From NCBI GenBank assembly GCA_963708865.1, contig CAVPUC010000004.1, positions 248,001 to 312,000 on the forward strand: 64,000 nucleotides of DNA, in the 5' to 3' direction. The notes under the pieces were generated by a model. That model searched no databases and was not told the origin of the DNA. It saw only the letters and a list, made by a program, of their open reading frames with translations. Position numbers and translations under genes: made by a program. Source of the DNA: DAIDKA01 sp963708865 (GTDB lineage Bacteria; Pseudomonadota; Gammaproteobacteria; Steroidobacterales; Steroidobacteraceae). Below are positions 52,162-62,632 of this stretch, piece by piece; position 1 is the first letter of the stretch; every line of letters begins with the position of its first letter.

Positions 52162-53483
52162 GTCGCGGAACTCCCCGTGGTGGCTTCATTCTGGCCAAAT
52201 CCCGTCAGCTCCCGAAACGAGGTTGGCTGGTCGGTGACGCTGGCCTTTTCCACTATGGCATCAATTGCCTGATCTTCAAGGACCGCCGACTCAATCTGCC
52301 GCATGGCTTCCGGATTGGAGAGGTACTGGCGGCGGGTTTCCTCCGGATTGGGGAATGAGGCCACCAGATCCTCCAGGCGGGTCTGCAGCCGCCGACGGTC
52401 CAGGGTCAGTGAGAGGTTGCGCACGATCTCATCCATGATCATGCCCAGCGCCACGCGCTGGCGCGCGGGCTCGAGGAATTGTTCGCGCGGCGGCAGCTGG
52501 CTGGCATCGCGGGCGCCGGCGCGGCGCCCGGCCTCGGCCTGCAGCTGCTGGGTGGCCTCCTCGACCAGCGTTTTCGGCACTTCCAGCGGATTGTTGCGGT
52601 AGAGGGCGGCCATGACCTGGTTGCGCAGCTGCCCGCGGATCACCGAGGTGAGCTCGCGCTCCATGCTGGCGCGAACCTCCACCCGCAGGGTCTCGATGCC
52701 CCCCTCCTCCACGCCGTAGGCGCGGCAGAACGCCTCATCGAGCGGCGGCAGCACCTGCTCTTCGATCTTTTTGACCGTGAGCGTGAACTGAGCCGTCTTG
52801 CCTGCCAGCGCCTTGGCCGCGTGGCTCGCCGGATAGCTGATCGTGATCGGCCGGGTGTCGCCCACGCTCGCCCCGGTGGCCGCGGCGTCGAACTCCGGCA
52901 GCACCTGGCCCGCGCCGATGACAAAGGGCACATCGCGGCCCACGCCGCCTTCGAAGGCCTCCCCGGCGAGGGTGCCGTCGTAATCGACCGTCACCCGATC
53001 GGTGGCCTGGGCGGGCCGCGCCACCTCCTTGAACTCAGGACGCTGTCGGCGCATGGACTCGATCATGGCATCCACATCGGCCTCGGTGACTTGGGCGGCG
53101 GGACGCTGGATCTGGATGGCCTCGAAGGGCGCCACCTTCACTTCCGGCATGACCTCGAAGACGGCGGCGTACTTGAGGTCCGAGCCCGGGTCCAACGCGA
53201 TCGGCTGGATACGGGGGGTGGCCGCGGGCTTGAGCTGCTCCTTGGTCACCGCCTCGGCAAAGGAGGTGCGCATGAGGTCGTTGACGACCTCGGCACGGAC
53301 CTGATCCCCGAACTGCTTGCGCACCACCGGCAGGGGCACCTTGCCGTGGCGAAAGCCCTTCAGGCGCGCGGTTCGCGCCAGCTGCTTGAGCCGGGTCTCG
53401 ATTTCGCTCGTCACCGCCTGGGCGGGAACGGCAACTTCCAGGCGGCGCTCGAGCCCCCCTGTCGCGGTCAACGATACCTGCAT
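52158..53483 (-). CDS. tig: Trigger factor
   Basis: Ribosome-bound chaperone and prolyl isomerase, 441 residues, intact. Ribosome-binding tail loop LKGFRHGKVPLPVVRKQFG, FKBP-type domain RVTVDYDGTLAGEAFEGGVG with FVIGAGQVLPEFDAAATGAS, and a long helical C-domain. Start chosen at MQVSLTATGGLERRLEVAVP (53483); the frame is open further to 53546 but that runs into tRNA-Leu. Operon order tig-clpP-clpX-lon is conserved. Confidence 0.96.
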
Positions 53484-53516
53484 ACCACTAAAATCCTGTG
53501 ATGAAACGACCCGGCC

Positions 53517-53601
<85 letters not shown>

Positions 53602-53641
53602 CCGTATTGCTTAACGTCAGCCGGGCCGCCGAGTTTAACAG

Positions 53642-55837
53642 CTACAACGCGTACTGCAGCAGCGCCGGCGTCTGCGGGTTGCGAGCCAGCGCCATTATGA
53701 CAGCTGGATCGACGGGTTTGGTGAGGTGCAGATCGAATCCGGCCCGGGCGGCACGTTCCCGGTCCTGCTGCTGACCCCAACCGGTGAGCGCCACCAAGGT
53801 GGGTCGGGCGCCGCCCCTGGCATGCAGCCGCATGCGCATGGCGGCCTCGTAGCCGTTCAGGCCCGGCAGGCCGATATCCAGGAGCACGATGTGCGGGGCA
53901 AAGCGGGCCGTCGCCTCCACCGCCGTGAGTCCATCGTGCGCCAGTTGGGTCTCGTGCCCTTCGGCCTGCAGCAGCAGGCTCAGACTCTCCGCTGCATCGA
54001 TGTTGTCGTCCACCACCAGCACCCGGCGCGGCTGCGGCTGCGGCAGCGGCGGCTCGGGAATCGCCAGCGGCGGCGCATGGATCATGGGCGCTGCCAGCGG
54101 GATGCGGATCTCGAAACGGCTGCCATGCCCCAGGCCCTCGCTGTGCGCCGACAACGTGCCCCCGTGCAGGCGCACCAGTTTGCCGGCGAGCGTGAGACCG
54201 ATGCCCAAGCCGCCCTGGGCGCGCGCGAGGCTGCGATCCACCTGCGCGAACATCTCGAAGATCCGCGGCAACATCGAACCGGGAATGCCGACGCCGGTGT
54301 CGGATACCGCGATCAGCACATCGTTGCCGGCCTGGGACACCGCAAGCGCGATGCGCCCGCCGGCCGGGGTGTACTTGGCCGCATTGTTGAGCAGGTTCAG
54401 CAGCGCCTGCGACAGGCGCATGATGTCGACATCCACCTCGAGCGGTGCCTCGGGCAGCGTCACCGTGAAGGTGTGGCCGGAGGATTCGATGAGCGGACGG
54501 CTGGCCTCCACCGCATGACTGACGATCACGGCGACGCTGGCGCGCTCGCGACGCAGGTTGATGCGGCCTAGGGTGATGCGCGAGACATCCAGCAGGTCAT
54601 CGACCAGGCGCGCCATGTGCCGTACCTGGCGGTCGATGATGGTTCGGGCATTGGCGCGCACCGCTGGGTCCCCGCCCAGCAGCGGCATCGAATTCATGAT
54701 CGGCGCCAGCGGATTGCGCAGTTCGTGCGCCAGGGTGGCCAGGAACTCATCCTTGCGCCGATCAGCCTCGCGCAGCGCGACCTCCGCCTTCACCCGTTCG
54801 GTGATATCGCTCAACGCCACCACCACCCCGCGCACCTGCCCCGCCTCATCCAGATCCGGCCGGTAATTGGCCAGCAAATGGCGCGCGCCCAGCTCCGGCA
54901 GTTGCAGCGGGATCTCATCGGTCATGGGCTCCCCGGCAAAGGCACAGTCCAGCGGCCGGCGGATGAGGTCATAGGCGGCCTCGCCGCACAGCTCGGCGTG
55001 CGTGCGGCCGAGCGCCGCGCCGTCGGCAAAGCCAAAGGCCTCCGCATAGCGCCGATTGACGAATCGATAGCGCCGGTCAAGATCCAGATAGGCGATCAGT
55101 ACGCTGACCGAATCGGTGACGACGCGCAGGAATTCGGCGTTGTGTTGCGCCGCCGCCTGCGCCACATGCCGTCGGGTGACATCCGTGAACACGATCATCA
55201 GGCCGCTGCCCGTCGGCACCGCGCGCACATCGAGCCAGCGCTTCGAGACCGGCGCCAGCATCTCCGCTTGTGCGGGAGTGCCGCTCGCGATCACTTTGCG
55301 GAACATGGTTTCAATGGGGTTCCCCAGGGTCATCGGGAACTTCACCCACATGACCTGCCCGAGCACCTCCTCACGTTGCATGTTGAAGTAGCGCAACGCC
55401 GCGTTATTGATATGCGTGAAGCGCCAGGTGCGGTCCAAGACGAAAAAGCAGTCGGTCACGAGCTCCAGCATCTGCACATCGCGCGCATGCGCCTCGCGCT
55501 CGAAACGCGCGCGTCGGGCGTGCCACCATCCCAACGCGATCGTCAGGGTGCACACCAGCGCATACAAGAGTGCCGTGGTCGCGCCATTGGGTTTGAGCAG
55601 ACCCGCCCAGGCATCCGGGGCGGCAAACAGCGACTCCGAGACCACGAAGGCGAGCACCGCGGTCACGATGGCCGGGCCCGCCCCGGCCGTCGCCAGCGCC
55701 ACCACCACCGCACACAGCATGAAGGGCACATTGTGACCGCGGCCGAGCCACGGCATGGACAAGGCGTGCACGGCCGTCATCAGCGCCACACAGAGCACGG
55801 CGATGCCGTATTCCGCGGGGAAATTCCTGATCCGCAT
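53642..55837 (-). CDS. Hybrid sensor histidine kinase with receiver domain
   Basis: 731 residues, complete. Four N-terminal helices of DUF4118/KdpD type (YGIAVLCVALMTAVHAL to ALLYALVCTLTIALGWW), two PAS domains (about 125-220 and 235-345), HisKA with phospho-His H371 in DEFLATLAHELRNPLAPIMN, HATPase_c with DTGVGIP and a G-box, and a C-terminal receiver with VLVVDDN, phospho-Asp in VLLDIGLPG and LTKP. Signal unknown. It lies 36 bp downstream of the ThDP-enzyme gene, so it may be co-transcribed with the oxygenase operon. Met 55837 preferred over 55906. Confidence 0.93.
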   Translation of the reverse strand: MRIRNFPAEYGIAVLCVALMTAVHALSMPWLGRGHNVPFMLCAVVVALATAGAGPAIVTAVLAFVVSESLFAAPDAWAGLLKPNGATTALLYALVCTLTIALGWWHARRARFEREAHARDVQMLELVTDCFFVLDRTWRFTHINNAALRYFNMQREEVLGQVMWVKFPMTLGNPIETMFRKVIASGTPAQAEMLAPVSKRWLDVRAVPTGSGLMIVFTDVTRRHVAQAAAQHNAEFLRVVTDSVSVLIAYLDLDRRYRFVNRRYAEAFGFADGAALGRTHAELCGEAAYDLIRRPLDCAFAGEPMTDEIPLQLPELGARHLLANYRPDLDEAGQVRGVVVALSDITERVKAEVALREADRRKDEFLATLAHELRNPLAPIMNSMPLLGGDPAVRANARTIIDRQVRHMARLVDDLLDVSRITLGRINLRRERASVAVIVSHAVEASRPLIESSGHTFTVTLPEAPLEVDVDIMRLSQALLNLLNNAAKYTPAGGRIALAVSQAGNDVLIAVSDTGVGIPGSMLPRIFEMFAQVDRSLARAQGGLGIGLTLAGKLVRLHGGTLSAHSEGLGHGSRFEIRIPLAAPMIHAPPLAIPEPPLPQPQPRRVLVVDDNIDAAESLSLLLQAEGHETQLAHDGLTAVEATARFAPHIVLLDIGLPGLNGYEAAMRMRLHARGGARPTLVALTGWGQQQDRERAARAGFDLHLTKPVDPAVIMALARNPQTPALLQYAL

Positions 55838-55872
55838 ACCCCCGATCTTAGCGTTTTTCCCGGGTTGCGGCC

Positions 55873-57520
55873 TTAAGCGGGAGGCGGCGGCTGCAAGAAG
55901 CGCCACGGATCGCTCTCCGAGTCGCGCGGCATGGGCACCTCGATCAGCCGCGGCGCACCGGAGTCCAGGGCGCGTGCCAGACTCAGCCGCAGCGCCTCCG
56001 GGGAGGTCACCCGTTCGCTTGCGACGCCAAAGGCATCGGCGAGCTTCAGGAAGTCGGGATTGACGAGCTCGGAGCCGAGCAACCGGCCGGCGAAGCGCTC
56101 GCGCTGGTCGCGGCGTACGTTGCCGAAGGCATTGTTGTTGAACACCAGGGTGACGACGCCGATGCCGTATTGCACCGCGGTCGCCAGTTCCTGCACCGCA
56201 AACATGAAACCGCCGTCACCGCAGATCGCCACCACCGGTCGGTGCGGATTGGCGACCTTCACGCCCAGCGCGGTCGGGAACCCCGAACCCGAGCGTCCCC
56301 TGGTAGCCGGAGGAGATAAAGGTGCGCGGCTGGTACACCGGATAGGCATACCAGGCGGTGAATCCCATCTGCGAAATCTCATCGGTGACGATGCCCTCCC
56401 GCGGGCAGCACATCGCGAATGGCCCGCAGGTAAGCCACCTGCGGCTGCACCGATTGGATATCCGCCTCGGCCGCGAGCCGGGCGGCACGGATGGCTTCAC
56501 GGCGCGCGCCGCGGTGCACGGCTTGTCGGCGCAGCGCCGTGAGCAGCGCGCGCGTGCCCGCTTCGGCGTCCGCGAGCAGCTCGACATCGGCCGGCGCGCG
56601 GCGGAACTCCACCGGATCCACGTCCAGGCGGATGCTCTGCTGACCCGGTCGGTTTCCACGGCCAGCGCCAGCCGGGCACCTCGAGGCGCGTGCCGATGCC
56701 GAGCATCACATCGATCTTCGGCCACAGCCGCCAGGCAGCCGCGATGTTCACGCCCAGCTCATGCGCGTCGCTGACGATGCCGCGGCCGCTGCGAAAACCG
56801 ACCACCGGCGCATCCAGCAGTTCGGCAAGCTCAAGAATGGCGTCCGATGCGTCTTGCGCACCGCCGCCGACAAAAATCATGGGAAAGCGAGCGCCCGCGA
56901 GCAGCCGCGCGGCGGTTTCGGCGACATCGGTGTCCGGCGGCGGAGCGAGCGCGCCGGCGAAGGGTGCGACGGGGAGGATCTGCGCGCGCTGCGTGAACAC
57001 ATCCCAGGGCATCTCCAGCACCGCGGGCCCCGGCCGACCCGAGCGCATCTGCCTGAAGGCTTCGCTCACCAGCGCCGGCGCCTGCGCCGGATGCTCGATG
57101 CGCGCCGTCCACTTGGTGAAGCCTGCGGCCGTGCCCAGCTGATCCGCCATCTCGTGCAGGTGACCGCGGCCCTGATCCAGGAACGCGCGCGGCACCTGCC
57201 CGGTCAGACACAGCACCGGCTGATTGGCAGCCCCAGGCCGTGAGCAATCCCGCCCCGGCATTGAGCAGCCCCGGTCCCGGCACCACCGTGCACACCGCCG
57301 GGCGCCCGGTCGAGCGCGCGAAACCAAAGGCCATGTAGCTGCAGGCCTGCTCGTGGCGCGCACCGACGGTGCGCACGCCGGGCTGCGCGCGATGCAGCGC
57401 ATCGAACAGGCCATAGGTCTGGGCACCGGGCAGCCCGAACACGGTATCCACGCCGTGCGCGATGAGCGCCTCCACCAGCGCCTCACCGCCGCTGCGGGCG
57501 CCTGCGCCGCGCGCAATCAA
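55873..57520 (-). CDS. Thiamine-diphosphate-dependent enzyme (frameshifted)
   Basis: Member of the acetolactate synthase/benzoylformate decarboxylase superfamily. The N-terminal PYR domain has LIAHGVDTVFGLPGAQTYGL and the catalytic Glu in VGARHEQACSYMAFGFARST followed by VVPGPGLLNAGAGLL; the middle domain includes FPMIFVGGGAQDASDAILEL and VVGFRSGRGIVSDAHELGVN; the PP domain has GDGGFMFAVQELATAVQYGI with FNNNAFGNVRRDQR (GDG...NN). About six indels. About 549 residues when joined. The TTG start overlaps the MAPEG stop. Substrate unknown; in this operon a 2-oxo acid or acyloin is plausible. Confidence 0.85.
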
Positions 57521-57925
57521 TTCGGGATGACCAACAGATCGCGCACCACGGCGAACACCGCGCCCACCACCAGCACGGCCACCGACACAAACGACAGCAG
57601 CGCGCCGATTTCACGCTTTTCCGGCGCACGAATGTAGCCGAACGGCATAGACCGCGCGGCCTACCAGAAACACGACCCCGATGATGGCGCCCCAGCGCGG
57701 GTTTAAGTACATGCCGAACAGCCAGATCGCGGGGATGAACACCACCAGCAGCTCGAGCGTGTTGTAGTGGACGCGAAAGGTGCGCTCGAACTCAGGGCTG
57801 CCGGTCGTGGCCGGTGCGGCGATCTTGTAGCGCGTGCGGGCGCTGCCCACCATCATGCCGAACACCATGTACTCAACCAGCGCGAGCAGTATCACTAAGG
57901 CGGTCCACAGCATGGTCACGAGCAT
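57517..57925 (-). CDS. MAPEG family membrane protein (one frameshift)
   Basis: About 136 residues, four helices: LVTMLWTALVILLALVEYMV, then the conserved FERTFRVHYNTLELLVVFIP (MAPEG motif E-R-x-x-R-x-x-x-N-x-x-E), FGMYLNPRWGAIIGVVFLVG, and after a break near 57640 a last helix LLSFVSVAVLVVGAVFAVVR ending DLLVIPN. Relatives are glutathione- or lipid-peroxide-handling enzymes. It may protect against reactive products of the oxygenase pathway. Confidence 0.85.
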
Positions 57926-57935
57926 GGCGACTCTC

Positions 57936-58322
57936 CTAAAACATTGAAATGGGATTCGGCGACTCGGCGGGCACATCCTGGACGCAATCCCAGTGCTCCA
58001 CCACCATACCGTGGGCGAGCCGGAAGATGTCCATGACGACGAAGCCCCGATCCTCGGGATCCTTCTTCACATGGTAGTGCAGCATCACGTGATCGCCGTC
58101 GACGAAGGCGCGCAGCAGCCGCTGGCTGGCATTCGGGCTCGCGGCGCGCACCACCTTGAGGAAGGCCTTGAGGCTGTCGCGCCCCGGAGCCGCCATCGGA
58201 CTGTGCTGGATGTAATCCGGGGAGATGTAACGGTCGACCTGGGTTTCATCCAGCGGCTGCAGGACATCGCGGAACATGCCGAGCACGTGATCGAGGTGGC
58301 GCTGCTCTTCAGCGGTTCTCAT
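57936..58322 (-). CDS. SnoaL-like (NTF2-fold) protein
   Basis: 128-residue polyketide-cyclase/SnoaL-like alpha+beta barrel: LDETQVDRYISPDYIQHSPM with the active-site-type H, DSLKAFLKVVRAASPN, VMLHYHVKKDPEDRGFVVMD and the closing IFRLAHGMVVEHWDCVQDVP. This C-terminal VEHWD pattern is typical. Overlaps the upstream reductase gene by 14 bp. Probably an isomerase, dehydratase or lyase of a pathway intermediate. Confidence 0.83.
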   Translation of the reverse strand: MRTAEEQRHLDHVLGMFRDVLQPLDETQVDRYISPDYIQHSPMAAPGRDSLKAFLKVVRAASPNASQRLLRAFVDGDHVMLHYHVKKDPEDRGFVVMDIFRLAHGMVVEHWDCVQDVPAESPNPISMF

Positions 58323-59205
58323 ACACTTCCCGCAAGGAGCGCGCGCGCTGTCCCGTGAGCAGCTTCACATGATGTGACGCCACCGCGAAGTAGCCCTCAC
58401 GGATGCCGCGCTCGTAGGACATCATCTCCTCGCTGCCCCAGGCGCCGGCCGCCGCGTGCACCGTGCCCTCGATATGACGGCGCGGCACCCCCGCCGCATC
58501 AAAGCGCGCCTGCATCGCCTCGTGCGAGACATTCACGAATTTGATGGGCTTGCCGGTGACTTCGGCGGCGATGCGCGCACAGTCCCCGAAGCTCAGCAGC
58601 TCAGGACCGGTAATCTCATATACCGCGCCTTCATGGTTCGGCGTCGTCAACACCGCCACCGCGCACGCCACGCAGTCCTGCTTGGACACGAAAGCCATGC
58701 AGCCATCGGCGGCGCTCGACAGCCACTCGCCGCTGGCGATGGCCCCGGGCGCGATCATGGTGGTGATGACTTCGGCGTACTGCGCATCGCGCAGGAACGT
58801 GAACGCAAGGCCGCTGCGCCGCAGCGCCTCTTCGGTGAACAGGTGATCCTCGATCACGAAGGCCGGGCTGTGCGGATGGATGCCGACGCTGGAGGTATAG
58901 ATCACATGGCCGACGCCGGCCTGCACCGCCGCCGAAATCGCCGCTTGGTGCTGACGCTGACGGCGCTTGCCCACATCCAGGGTGCTGATCAGCAGCAGCT
59001 TGTCTGCCCCGGCGAACGCCTCAAGCAGCGACCCCTGCTGATCGAAATCCCCGAAGCGCACGGTGGCGCCGCGTTTTGCGAAGTCCGCCAGCGCCGCCGG
59101 CGTGCGCGTCACCAGCACCAGCTGCGAGGGCTCGACCCGGGTCAGCAAGCGCTCGGCCGCCATGCGGCCGAAGGCGCCGGAGGCGCCCGTGATCACGATG
59201 CTCAC
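58309..59205 (-). CDS. NmrA/QorB-like NAD(P)-binding reductase
   Basis: 298 residues of the atypical short-chain reductase type. The N-terminal MSIVITGASGAFGRMAAERL binds NAD(P), then GATVRFGDFDQQGSLLEAFA, LLLISTLDVGKRRQRQHQAA and HVIYTSSVGIHPHSP. The pattern resembles NADPH:quinone reductase QorB and NmrA-like proteins. Intact. Its ATG overlaps the oxygenase stop by 4 bases. Confidence 0.87.
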   Translation of the reverse strand: MSIVITGASGAFGRMAAERLLTRVEPSQLVLVTRTPAALADFAKRGATVRFGDFDQQGSLLEAFAGADKLLLISTLDVGKRRQRQHQAAISAAVQAGVGHVIYTSSVGIHPHSPAFVIEDHLFTEEALRRSGLAFTFLRDAQYAEVITTMIAPGAIASGEWLSSAADGCMAFVSKQDCVACAVAVLTTPNHEGAVYEITGPELLSFGDCARIAAEVTGKPIKFVNVSHEAMQARFDAAGVPRRHIEGTVHAAAGAWGSEEMMSYERGIREGYFAVASHHVKLLTGQRARSLREVYENR

Positions 59206-60663
59206 GCGTGCACCCGGCCGGCGAGTTGCTGCGCCGAGGCCCAGTTGCCGTGCACGCCGGAGCGCAGCCGCAGCGGAATCTTGATGACGGCGATCGGGCC
59301 TTTCTCGATGTGCTCAGCCTCCAGCACGTGCACCTCGGCCTGGTTCTCATCGTGACGGTCGATGATGTGCATCAGATAGCCCTCGTGGCCGGGCTTGGCG
59401 GAGGCGATATGCACGTGCTCCTGCATGGTGCGGTTCGGGCCCGGGAAGTAGCTGGTCACCCGCCCGGTCTTCACCTCCAGGCGCGCAAGGGTGTTGAACC
59501 CCGCACCGACCGGTCCGGAGAGGATCGGCGGACCAAAGCGCACATCCACCTGCCCGAGGTAGGCGACGTTGTAGTCGACCATCAGGTCCTTGTCCGCGAG
59601 GCGCGGGAAGTCCGCGGCCGGCCCGATGGAGGTCTCCTCCGGGGTGTCCTTGTCGCCCTGCCATATCAAAAGTCCAGCGCACCAGGCCGCCACCCACCTG
59701 GTACTGCGGAATGTGCAGGCCGCCGGCCTCGCGCATGAACTCGAACGCCGGCACGTCGCTGACGCACATGTCCACATGCACCTTGTCGCCTTCGCTGTGG
59801 CCGTTGATGAAGTGGAACACCGAACAGGCGCGCGCGCGGAACCAGCGCATGTCGCTCACCTTGCCCTTGCGCGGCATGATGCCGATGAAGGACTCCTTGG
59901 TGGCGTCCCAGCCCCAGTGATCGCCACCGGCCTTCATGCGCTCGAGGTCCGCGACAATCGGGAAGCCCGGGAATACCACGTGCTCCTTGGTCACCACAAA
60001 GTCGTGCATCAGGGCGCAGTAGGGAACCTTGAAGAACTCCTCCCGGATCAGCTCGCCCTTGGCATTGGTCACGAAGTACGACACGTCACTGGTCGCAAGG
60101 CCGGTGGCCTCGTAACCGAAGTAATGCATCTCGCCGGTCGCCGGATCCAGGCGCGGATGCGCCGTCACGGTCTGGCTGCGCAGTTTGCCGCCGAAGGTCC
60201 ACTCCCCCACCGTCTCGAGCGTCAGCGGGTCCACTTCCCAGGGCGGGGAGTCTTCCTTGAAGGCGAGCAGGCGGCCGCCGTGGAAGAACGGCGTGGTATT
60301 GGCGGCGCCGCGGCGTTTGCCGGCAACGCTCGGATCATCGGTAAAGGGGTTGCGATAGGCACCGAACAGCGCCTTGCGTGCCTGGTGCTCCAGCAGCCAG
60401 CGTTCGGTGCGGATATAGCGCTGCTTGAAATCGACATGCCCTTCGCCATCGAAGGTGAAGCTGCGCACCATGCCATCGCCGCTCAGGAAGGTGTCCTTGC
60501 CGAGCTTCGGCGGATATTGCGGATCGGGCACCGACTGGTACCAGATACCGCGGATCTCCGGCGGCAGATTCCCCTCGACCACGAGATCATAGATGTCGCA
60601 CTCGATGCGGGAGGGCAGGTTGTGCCCTGAGTAGTCCATGGTTTGCGGGAAAGGAGCAGTCAT
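59202..60663 (-). CDS. Carotenoid-cleavage-type dioxygenase (one frameshift)
   Basis: Non-heme Fe(II) oxygenase of the lignostilbene/carotenoid/isoeugenol family that splits alkene bonds. Iron His residues: H169 in QTVTAHPRLD, H220 in YCALMHDFVV, H284 in CSVFHFINGH and the C-terminal one in RLRSGVHGNW. Also ERWLLEHQARKALFGAYRNP and IPQYQVGGGLVRWTFDM. The frame breaks near 59670 and continues as LIWQGDKDTPEE to RVHA. About 487 residues when joined, normal. The short N-terminus argues for a small aromatic alkene rather than a long carotenoid, but substrate is open. Confidence 0.9.
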
Positions 60664-60678
60664 GTCTTGGTCTCCGGT

Positions 60679-61164
60679 TCAGGTCACCACGAAATAGCGG
60701 ACGAAATTGCCGTCGGTACGGCGTTCGCCCAGGCCCACGAACACATGCCGCATCAGCCAGTCATGCTTGCCGGCGGCGGTTTCGAAGGTGGGCGTGGAGC
60801 GCAGATAATACTCCGACGGGTCGACGATCGGACCCCCGTTGAAGGCCATGTCCCGCAGCTTCTGCATGGTGTCGGGATTGCGGCCCCACAGGTGGCCCCG
60901 GTTCTGCATCAGGATCAGGGCGCCGTCATCCGCCTCGAGCATGTAGCGGGCGTCAAAGGAGACCACGTCATCGGGACGGAACAGCGCATAGTCACCGCCG
61001 CTGTTGGGTACCGCCTTGCCGTTCAGGCGCGGCCCGCGGATCTCCCCGCTGTCGACGTAGACCGCACCGCGCATGGCGCCGCTTGGCATGCCTGGGATCA
61101 TCTGCACGCGCGTGAAGCGCAGGCGGATCTCGAAAACGAATTCAAGTTTTGGTTCAGGGGCCAT
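60679..61164 (-). CDS. DUF3237 family protein
   Basis: 161-residue protein: LEFVFEIRLRFTRVQMIPGM, GAMRGAVYVDSGEIRGPRLN, VPNSGGDYALFRPDDVVSFD, ILMQNRGHLWG and YYLRSTPTFETAAGKHDWLM. These are the standard blocks of DUF3237, a beta-barrel family often encoded beside aromatic-compound catabolic genes. Biochemical role not established. Start at Met 61164; no frameshift. Confidence 0.87.
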   Translation of the reverse strand: MAPEPKLEFVFEIRLRFTRVQMIPGMPSGAMRGAVYVDSGEIRGPRLNGKAVPNSGGDYALFRPDDVVSFDARYMLEADDGALILMQNRGHLWGRNPDTMQKLRDMAFNGGPIVDPSEYYLRSTPTFETAAGKHDWLMRHVFVGLGERRTDGNFVRYFVVT

Positions 61165-61670
61165 GTGATTTTCTCTTGATGATGAGCTCCGGCGGCCGCT
61201 TGCGCGGCGATGCGCTCGCCACGACCGGGAAAGCGCGCCAGCACCGGGCCATCCCACAGACGGATGAAGCGCTTCGCGAACAACCACTCCCCGTCCACCT
61301 TCACCACCGAGTCCTCGTAGTAGCCGGTGAAACGGATGTTGTACGGCGGCTCGCCGCGGCATTCGGTCACGAAGGCGAACGAGCGTGCGGCGCAGCGCTC
61401 AGCATCGCCCGTGACCTGAGTCTGGGTCACATGGTGCTGACGGCCTGGAAAGCCCGGCGAGTTGGCGTAGTGCTCGATGAGTTCGCGAAGGCCCGAATGC
61501 CCCTGCCACACATCCGGGTCCTCGAAGACCTCCTCGACCAGCACCGCATCGGGCGTGAAGCAGGAGACGAAGGACTCGATGTCGCCGGTGTCCAGGGCCC
61601 AGCAGTACTTGGCGATGAGGTCCTGAATGGCGATGCGGTCTTCAAGACCGGGTTTGTTGAGCTTGGGCAT
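61098..61670 (-). CDS. NTF2-like (SnoaL_4-type) protein
   Basis: Start MPKLNKPGLEDRIAIQDLIA, then YCWALDTGDIESFVSCFTPD, HVTQTQVTGDAERCAARSFA and YYEDSVVKVDGEWLFAKRFI, the pattern of SnoaL-like proteins related to ring-hydroxylating dioxygenase small subunits. The fold ends near residue 150. The frame then runs 67 bp into the DUF3237 gene, so a small indel near 61190 is likely and the true end may be about 61155. Probably an isomerase or dehydratase of the same pathway. Confidence 0.83.
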   Translation of the reverse strand: MPKLNKPGLEDRIAIQDLIAKYCWALDTGDIESFVSCFTPDAVLVEEVFEDPDVWQGHSGLRELIEHYANSPGFPGRQHHVTQTQVTGDAERCAARSFAFVTECRGEPPYNIRFTGYYEDSVVKVDGEWLFAKRFIRLWDGPVLARFPGRGERIAAQAAAGAHHQEKITWPLNQNLNSFSRSACASRACR

Positions 61671-61681
61671 ATCGTGATTCC

Positions 61682-62438
61682 TCAGAAACTGGCCGCGCCG
61701 CCGTCGACCAGGAAGTCGATGCCGGTGACGAAGGCCGACTCCTCGCTGGCCAGGAACAGTACCGCGGCGGCGACTTCTTCCGGTGTGCCCATGCGGTGCA
61801 TGGGCGTGTTGCGGATCATCTGCTCCCGGAGCGCCGGAATGGCCTGCGCTGGCAGTCCGGCGGTGCGGCCGATGATGGGCGTGTCGGTGGGGCCGGGGCT
61901 CACGACGTTCACCCGGATGCCCTTGCCCACCAGCTCCGCAGCAAAGCAGCGCCCGAGCGCGCGCAGGCCGGCCTTGCTCGCCGCATAGACGGAGCCGGTG
62001 GGAATGCCTTTCAGCGCACCGATCGAACCCGTCAGAACGATCGATGCGCCCTTGCCCAGCAGCGGCAAGGCCTTCTGCACCGTGAAGAACACGCCCTTCA
62101 GATTGATGTCATGGAGGGTGTCCCAGTCCTGCTCGGTCACTTTCTCGATGGGCGCAAAGGCGCCGACACCCGCGTTGACAAACAGCACATCGATCCGTGC
62201 GAGCTGCGCGGCAAGCTGCGTGAAGAGCGCGCCGATCTGCGCCACATCCCCGATGTCCGAACGCAAGCGCGATGGCGTCGTGGCCGATCTCCTGCGCGGC
62301 ACTTTGCAGCGTTTGCGGCGAGCGTCCGGTGATGATCACCTTCGCCCCTTCCGCGGCGAACGCGCGCGCGGCGCTCAATCCAATACCGCTGTTGCCGCCA
62401 ATCACGACTACATTCTTGTCTTTGAAACGTTCCGTCAC
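61682..62438 (-). CDS. Short-chain dehydrogenase/reductase (one frameshift)
   Basis: First gene of the oxygenase operon. Start MTERFKDKNVVVIGGNSGIG with the TGxxxGIG-type cofactor loop; after a break near 62260 RSDIGDVAQIGALFTQLAAQ, FVNAGVGAF (NNAG motif), ASIVLTGSIGALKGIPTGSV and the catalytic YAASKAGLRALGRCFAAELV (Y-x3-K), IRVNVVSPGPTDTP and ITGIDFLVDGG-like end FVTGIDFLVDGGAASF. About 252 residues. Catalyses an NAD(P)-linked alcohol/ketone step. Confidence 0.9.
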
Positions 62439-62632
62439 TTTGCGCCCTCAATCGGTAACGACCGGCAGTATGAGCAATCCCGGGCCGGCGGACCAGACCC
62501 GATAAGCAGCTGCGTCAGCAGCGACTCTGCGCTACACTTTATCGGTGTCGGGGAGACCCACACCATCATCGCGTGAGAAGTTGTTGACTGCGGATGGACG
62601 CCACCGTCCATGGCGCCCCGGGGGACTTCAAC

